NCBI GenBank assembly: GCA_964363685.1
Contig: CAYIJG010000052.1
Span: 1 to 7,419 of the forward strand
DNA from: XYD2-FULL-39-9 sp964363685
GTDB lineage: Bacteria > Patescibacteriota > Patescibacteriia > Magasanikbacterales > GWA2-37-8
Direction of reading: 5' to 3'
Length of the DNA stretch: 7,419 nucleotides
Under the pieces are notes generated by a model that was not told the DNA's origin, made no database searches, and was given only the letters and a program-made list of their open reading frames with translations. A program made the translations under genes and the position numbers. The stretch's first letter is position 1. The number at the start of each line of letters is the position of its first letter. Shown here piece after piece: positions 5,093 to 7,419 of this stretch.

Positions 5093-5776
5093 TTATTCCC
5101 AATTTTCTCTGGCCCAAGCTAATCTTTCTGGCACACCAATATCAACCCAAGGCTTATCTGATTCATAGACATACAAATCTTTCATATTCGGAAAAACATC
5201 ATACTCAATGCTGAAAGATTTTTGTTCGGGAAAATATTTCTTGACTTGAGGGTTAAAAATATAAATACCGCCATTTATATAACCGGACTGATGCAAACCT
5301 TCTTTTTCTTTAAATTGTTTTAAATAATAATTCTCATCATAATCCAAAGTTCCATAGCTAGCTGCGTCTTCTACTTTGGCTCCCAAAATAATACCATCAC
5401 TTGTAGATGATAAAAATTTTATCATTTCACCTAAATCAATCGCAGAAAAAATATCCCCGTTCAAAATTACCACCGGCTCTTCAGCTTTGGAAACATACTC
5501 CCAAGCATGCTTTATAGCCCCGCCAGTTCCTAGTCTTTCTTGCTCTATGGCATAAATAATATCTACGCCGTCTTTATGTAGACCGATTTCTTTATGTAAA
5601 ACTTCAGCCAAATGACCAGCGGCCATTACCACTTCGGTAATACCGATTTTTTTTAATTTTTCTAACTGCCAATCTAAAACTGTTTTGCCTTTTATATCTA
5701 ATAAAATTTTAGGGATAGTTTTGGTAATCTCTCCCAAACGAGTTGATAGGCCTCCGCACAAAATGATAGCGTTCAT
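5093..5776 (-). CDS. Sugar-phosphate nucleotidyltransferase (NDP-sugar pyrophosphorylase family)
   Basis: The product joins a nucleoside triphosphate to a sugar 1-phosphate, giving an NDP-sugar for glycan synthesis. The N-terminus has the family signature LCGGLSTRLGEITKTIPK (residues 6-23), with GG and TRL binding nucleotide and Lys23 as the conserved PK lysine. Further motifs are RLGTGGAI (81-88), the metal-binding LNGDIF (105-110, Asp108), SGYINGGIYIFN (164-175) and KPWVDIGVPE (208-217, second metal Asp about 212). The 227 residues make up one Rossmann-like domain with no C-terminal acyltransferase domain, which excludes GlmU and full-length ManC. The pattern resembles HddC (heptose 1-phosphate guanylyltransferase) and MurNAc 1-phosphate uridylyltransferase (MurU); the actual sugar and nucleotide cannot be told. 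The start ATG lies 1 bp after the PAP2 stop. Confidence 0.88.
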   Translation of the reverse strand: MNAIILCGGLSTRLGEITKTIPKILLDIKGKTVLDWQLEKLKKIGITEVVMAAGHLAEVLHKEIGLHKDGVDIIYAIEQERLGTGGAIKHAWEYVSKAEEPVVILNGDIFSAIDLGEMIKFLSSTSDGIILGAKVEDAASYGTLDYDENYYLKQFKEKEGLHQSGYINGGIYIFNPQVKKYFPEQKSFSIEYDVFPNMKDLYVYESDKPWVDIGVPERLAWARENWE

Positions 5777-5777
5777 A

Positions 5778-6305
5778 TTAGAGTATTATTTTTGATAATG
5801 GGTTAGCGATTGCAGCCACAAACCCAGCCACACCCATCCCTCCCAAAATATCAAGCGGATAATGCACACCAGAATATATTCTCCCCCACACTACCCATAA
5901 AGCCATCGGCACAAGCGCCCAAGCGCTAGGCAAGTGAAAAATATAAGCGGTAAAAACAATCGTAAACACAGCCATAGAGTGATCCGATGGAAAAGACCGC
6001 CAACTCATGAGCGGTTTGAACAAAACTTTAATTTGAGGATAAGTGACAAATGGACGAGGTTCACGCACAGCTAAAGCTAAACCCAAATTTATTAACCAAC
6101 CCACCAACCAAGCACCGCCAAGAAAAACCAAAGGCAAAATGGCTTTACTTTTATCTGGCAAACCGCTGACTAGCGAACCAGTAAAATACCATCCTACCAT
6201 CCCAATAAATACCCACTCCGCTCCAGCCCGACCAAAATTATCAAGCAACTTGGATTTGCCTACAGGACTGTTGATTTTGAGGAATAATTTGGAATTTATG
6301 TCCAT
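5778..6305 (-). CDS. PAP2-family membrane phosphatase
   Basis: This is a type 2 phosphatidic acid phosphatase-like membrane enzyme, possibly hydrolysing undecaprenyl pyrophosphate or another lipid phosphate. Several hydrophobic spans are visible (about 31-48, 55-80, 111-124, 129-142 and 155-168). Motif I is partial, REPRPF (81-86): the usual Lys seven residues before the Arg is Ala here. Motif II is FPSDHSM (105-111, His109). Motif III is GRIYSGVHYPLD (141-152, His148 and Asp152). I chose the ATG at 6305 (MDINSKLFLKIN), which fits the family N-terminus; an ATG at 6314 or a TTG at 6335 would extend it. It is the first gene of the minus-strand operon, next to a sugar nucleotidyltransferase and mltG, which suggests an envelope role. 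Confidence 0.88.
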   Translation of the reverse strand: MDINSKLFLKINSPVGKSKLLDNFGRAGAEWVFIGMVGWYFTGSLVSGLPDKSKAILPLVFLGGAWLVGWLINLGLALAVREPRPFVTYPQIKVLFKPLMSWRSFPSDHSMAVFTIVFTAYIFHLPSAWALVPMALWVVWGRIYSGVHYPLDILGGMGVAGFVAAIANPLSKIIL

Positions 6306-6316
6306 AATATTCATAT

Positions 6317-6345
6317 ACTTTACCAGTTTGACCAAGGTTTGGCAA
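6317..6345 (-). promoter_or_regulatory. Possible promoter for the PAP2-mltG-queA operon
   Basis: On the minus strand, TTGCCA (6345-6340) and TAAAGT (6322-6317) are 17 bp apart. The -35 box is good and the -10 box is weak. The predicted start, about 6308-6311, would leave almost no leader before the ATG at 6305 and would exclude the ATG at 6314. It would lie back to back with the plus-strand promoter at 6359-6386. Confidence 0.3.
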
Positions 6346-6358
6346 CAATGCCCAGGTC

Positions 6359-6386
6359 TTGAATTTCTTACAGTAAATGCTATACT
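6359..6386 (+). promoter_or_regulatory. Promoter upstream of tRNA-Ile
   Basis: TTGAAT (6359-6364) and TATACT (6381-6386) are 16 bp apart, and TGC directly before the -10 box gives an extended -10 motif. Transcription would start near 6393 and run through the palindromic element at 6405-6466 into the tRNA gene. No protein gene lies between. Confidence 0.6.
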
Positions 6387-6404
6387 TTGTCCATTAGGCG
6401 CCCG

Positions 6405-6466
6405 TCCCGATTCTGCCTTCGAGGCAGAATCGCGGATCCTCGATTTTACTCGAGGTAAAATCGGGA
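6405..6466. repeat. Palindromic element in the tRNA leader
   Basis: Inverted ends TCCCGATT (6405-6412) and AATCGGGA (6459-6466) enclose two strong hairpins: 6408-6418 with 6422-6432 (11 bp, CGATTCTGCCT) and 6441-6449 with 6455-6463 (9 bp, CGATTTTAC). They are separated by GCGGATCCT, a GGATCC core like those in the gyrB palindrome and repeat copies 2 and 3. The end sequence differs from the TGTCATTCCGA family, so this is probably another repeat family. It lies between the tRNA promoter and the tRNA and would be cut off during 5' processing. Confidence 0.7.
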
Positions 6467-6487
6467 TAGCTCAAATGTATCTAAAAA

Positions 6488-6560
6488 GCGCCCGTAGCTC
6501 AGTGGTTAGAGCACTGCCCTTATAAGGCAGGGGTCGACGGTTCAAGTCCATCCGGGCGCA
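6488..6560 (+). tRNA. tRNA-Ile, anticodon UAU
   Basis: A complete cloverleaf can be folded by hand. The acceptor stem GCGCCCG/CGGGCGC (7 bp, perfect) carries discriminator A at 6560. The D-stem is GCTC/GAGC with loop AGTGGTTA. The anticodon stem is CTGCC/GGCAG with loop CTTATAA (anticodon TAT at 6521-6523), and the variable loop is GGGTC. The T-arm GACGG/CCATC has loop TTCAAGT and one C-A mismatch (6538 with 6550). CCA is not encoded. Anticodon UAU reads AUA (Ile). The C4-G69 and U12-A23 pairs, A38 and A73 agree with known isoleucine identity elements, but position 29-41 is G-C instead of C-G. Confidence 0.92.
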
Positions 6561-6598
6561 CAATAAAAATTAAAATATAAAACAAACTACCTCGGTTC

Positions 6599-6657
6599 AC
6601 CCTGAACCAGACTTTCAGTCGGTTCAGGGTAGCCATGCACCCTATGCGGTGCATGGC
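6599..6657. repeat. Two adjacent strong hairpins after the tRNA
   Basis: Hairpin one is ACCCTGAACC (6599-6608) paired with GGTTCAGGGT (6621-6630), continued inward by GACT/AGTC with one bulged A. Hairpin two is GCCATGCACC (6632-6641) paired with GGTGCATGGC (6648-6657) and a 6-nt loop. Only one base separates them. Both stems are perfect 10-mers and more GC-rich than the flanks. No T-run follows either, so they do not look like a standard terminator. They may be a mobile palindromic unit or a structured 3' trailer of the tRNA transcript. Confidence 0.7.
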
Positions 6658-6661
6658 AATT

Positions 6662-6677
6662 CCATCCAGGCGCACCA
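6662..6677 (+). repeat. Second copy of the tRNA 3' end
   Basis: CCATCC-A-GGCGCAC (6662-6675) matches 13 of 14 bases of the tRNA 3' end CCATCC-G-GGCGCAC at 6548-6561, in direct orientation 114 bp downstream. This copy is followed by CA, so it contains an encoded CCA end that the tRNA itself lacks. It could be a duplication made by insertion of the hairpin unit, or the remnant of a second tRNA gene; no matching 5' half is visible. Confidence 0.55.
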
Positions 6678-6983
6678 AAACATCATCATATGATAAAAAT
6701 ACCAAGTTCACCATTAAACATCAGGCCTGTTTCCAAACCTGGCACAGCTAATTTTTCAGGCAAACTGAAGCCTAGTGTTACTAGTATCGCCCACCAAATA
6801 ACCGCGTCCAATTTTCATCAATTTGGCGATGCTGTCAGCCGTACTTCTGGAAGCGATAGATCTGGCAAAATTTTTGGTAGTATTAACTCAGCTATAAAAA
6901 ATAAAACCAATCCAACCACTACCAAACCTCTCAACAATCCAAACTCTCCTACCAACCAAAATTTTAAACCATTAATTAAATAA

Positions 6984-7419
6984 ATGCCTAATCCTAAAAA
7001 AATTATAGTAAGCGAAGAAGAATCCGGCCAGAGGCTTGATGTTTTTTTAGCTGACAGATTAAAAATAACTAGATCCCAAGTTCAAAAAATGATTGCAAAG
7101 AGTCTTGTACTTGTAAATGAGAAACTGCCAAAAAAGGCTGGGGATAATTTGAGCGCTAACGATAATATTACTTTTAAAAAAGAAACTACAAAATCTGACG
7201 TCCCAACTAAAAAAGATACAAATAAAAAACCAACATCCAAACTACCAGAACCAAAAATCATAGCCGAAACACCTGACTATATAGTAGTTGAAAAACCGAC
7301 TGGCATGCTCAGCCACCCCACGATGGCTGGCGAGACTGACACTCTAGCTGATTTTATTACCAATAAGTTTCCTGAAGTTAAAAAAGTGGGCGACCCCAGC
7401 ACCAGTCCCGCAAAGCGGG
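6984..7419 (+). CDS. rluD: RluA/RluD-family rRNA pseudouridine synthase, N-terminal part (3' end outside window)
   Basis: The enzyme isomerises uridines to pseudouridine in 23S rRNA; the RluC/RluD branch carries an N-terminal S4 RNA-binding domain. The visible 145 residues begin with that S4 domain (about 15-62, GQRLDVFLADRL, TRSQVQKMIAKSLVLVN). A Lys/Thr/Pro-rich linker follows (about 63-91), longer than usual. The catalytic domain then opens with IIAETPDYIVVEKPTGMLSHPT (92-113) and LADFITNKFPEVKKVGD. The active-site motif (HRLDxxTSG type) should come just after the window end, so activity cannot be judged and RluC is not excluded. Near the end the sequence enters a GC-rich palindrome. The ATG at 6984 has no Shine-Dalgarno sequence. 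Confidence 0.88.
   Translation, partial: MPNPKKIIVSEEESGQRLDVFLADRLKITRSQVQKMIAKSLVLVNEKLPKKAGDNLSANDNITFKKETTKSDVPTKKDTNKKPTSKLPEPKIIAETPDYIVVEKPTGMLSHPTMAGETDTLADFITNKFPEVKKVGDPSTSPAKR
7407..7419. repeat. Palindrome at the window edge, inside the rluD-like gene
   Basis: CCCGC-AAA-GCGGG is a perfect inverted repeat cut by the window end, so its full length is unknown. It lies where family members normally pass from the FPEV..VGD segment to the catalytic RPGIVHRLD block. It shares the CCCGC/GCGGG arms with the nested palindrome in queA (3332-3346). Confidence 0.45.

Larger units (their letters stand above)
6561..6983. other. 423-bp stretch with no convincing gene; one doubtful frame at 6690-6983
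   Basis: After the tRNA comes an AT-rich spacer, the two hairpins and the tRNA-end duplicate. From 6690 to 6983 a 97-codon plus-strand frame ends with TAA directly against the ATG of the pseudouridine synthase gene, which would suit coupled translation. However, its product is almost only Ser, Asn, Thr, Lys and Pro, without any recognisable motif. The minus strand over the same bases reads as two hydrophobic segments in one frame, broken by two stops at 6815-6820. Such a Ser/Asn/Thr-rich frame opposite a hydrophobic one often marks a spurious or decayed gene. I cannot say which strand, if either, is or was coding. A weak resemblance of the minus-strand part to LspA is not strong enough to name it. 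Confidence 0.4.

Noticed and set aside
5093..5776. GlmU, or RmlA proper, for the nucleotidyltransferase
   Set aside because: No C-terminal left-handed beta-helix is present, and the length is too short for typical RmlA; only the shared catalytic core can be claimed.
6043..6525. 160-codon plus-strand frame opposite the PAP2 gene and across the tRNA promoter
   Set aside because: It is antisense to a well-supported membrane protein and runs through the palindromic element and the tRNA.
6520..6714. Minus-strand open frame ending in PDGLEPSTPAL
   Set aside because: Its C-terminal part is the antisense of the tRNA, a common annotation artefact, and the remainder crosses the two hairpins.
6815..6820. 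Recoding of TGA (as Gly or Trp) to join the two hydrophobic minus-strand segments
   Set aside because: No recognised gene in the window has an in-frame TGA, and tryptophan and glycine are encoded normally, so the standard code is the simplest reading.

Overview
The window looks like a chromosomal piece of a small-genome, AT-leaning bacterium, most likely a Candidate Phyla Radiation (Patescibacteria, Parcubacteria-like) genome. This is inferred from four things: compact housekeeping genes, start codons without Shine-Dalgarno sequences, TAA as the stop of every complete gene, and many palindromic repeats both between and inside genes. There is no rRNA gene or marker phylogeny here to confirm it.

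Layout. Left part, plus strand: the 3' end of gyrB (1-543), a small unknown gene (589-846), then a good sigma70-type promoter with a leader hairpin driving secE, nusG and rplK (1034-2454). This transcript ends in a very long, probably bidirectional terminator (2457-2509). Middle, minus strand, read from right to left: a PAP2 phosphatase, a sugar-phosphate nucleotidyltransferase, mltG and queA, packed with 1, 10 and 2 bp between them, then an unknown 159-residue gene that runs into the shared terminator. Right part, plus strand: a promoter, a palindromic repeat, a tRNA-Ile with anticodon UAU, two strong hairpins followed by a second copy of the tRNA 3' end, a stretch with no convincing gene, and the 5' part of a RluA/RluD-family pseudouridine synthase cut by the window edge.

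How the genes relate. gyrB (DNA topology), secE (protein export), nusG (transcription elongation) and rplK (ribosomal protein uL11) are core information-processing genes. The minus-strand operon joins cell-envelope functions (lipid-phosphate hydrolysis, nucleotide-sugar synthesis, glycan-strand cleavage) to a tRNA-modification enzyme. rplA does not follow rplK, which is the usual order.

Most notable signal. A family of palindromic elements with ends TGTCATTCCGA / TCGGGATGACA occurs between secE and nusG and between nusG and rplK. A 106-bp copy lies in frame inside queA, adding about 35 residues to an otherwise normal enzyme. A different GC-rich palindrome sits in frame inside gyrB, and another begins at the truncated end of the rluD-like gene. 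This resembles the Rickettsia palindromic elements that insert into protein genes, and it is the best candidate here for something little described. I see no defence system, CRISPR array, transposase or other obviously new gene system.
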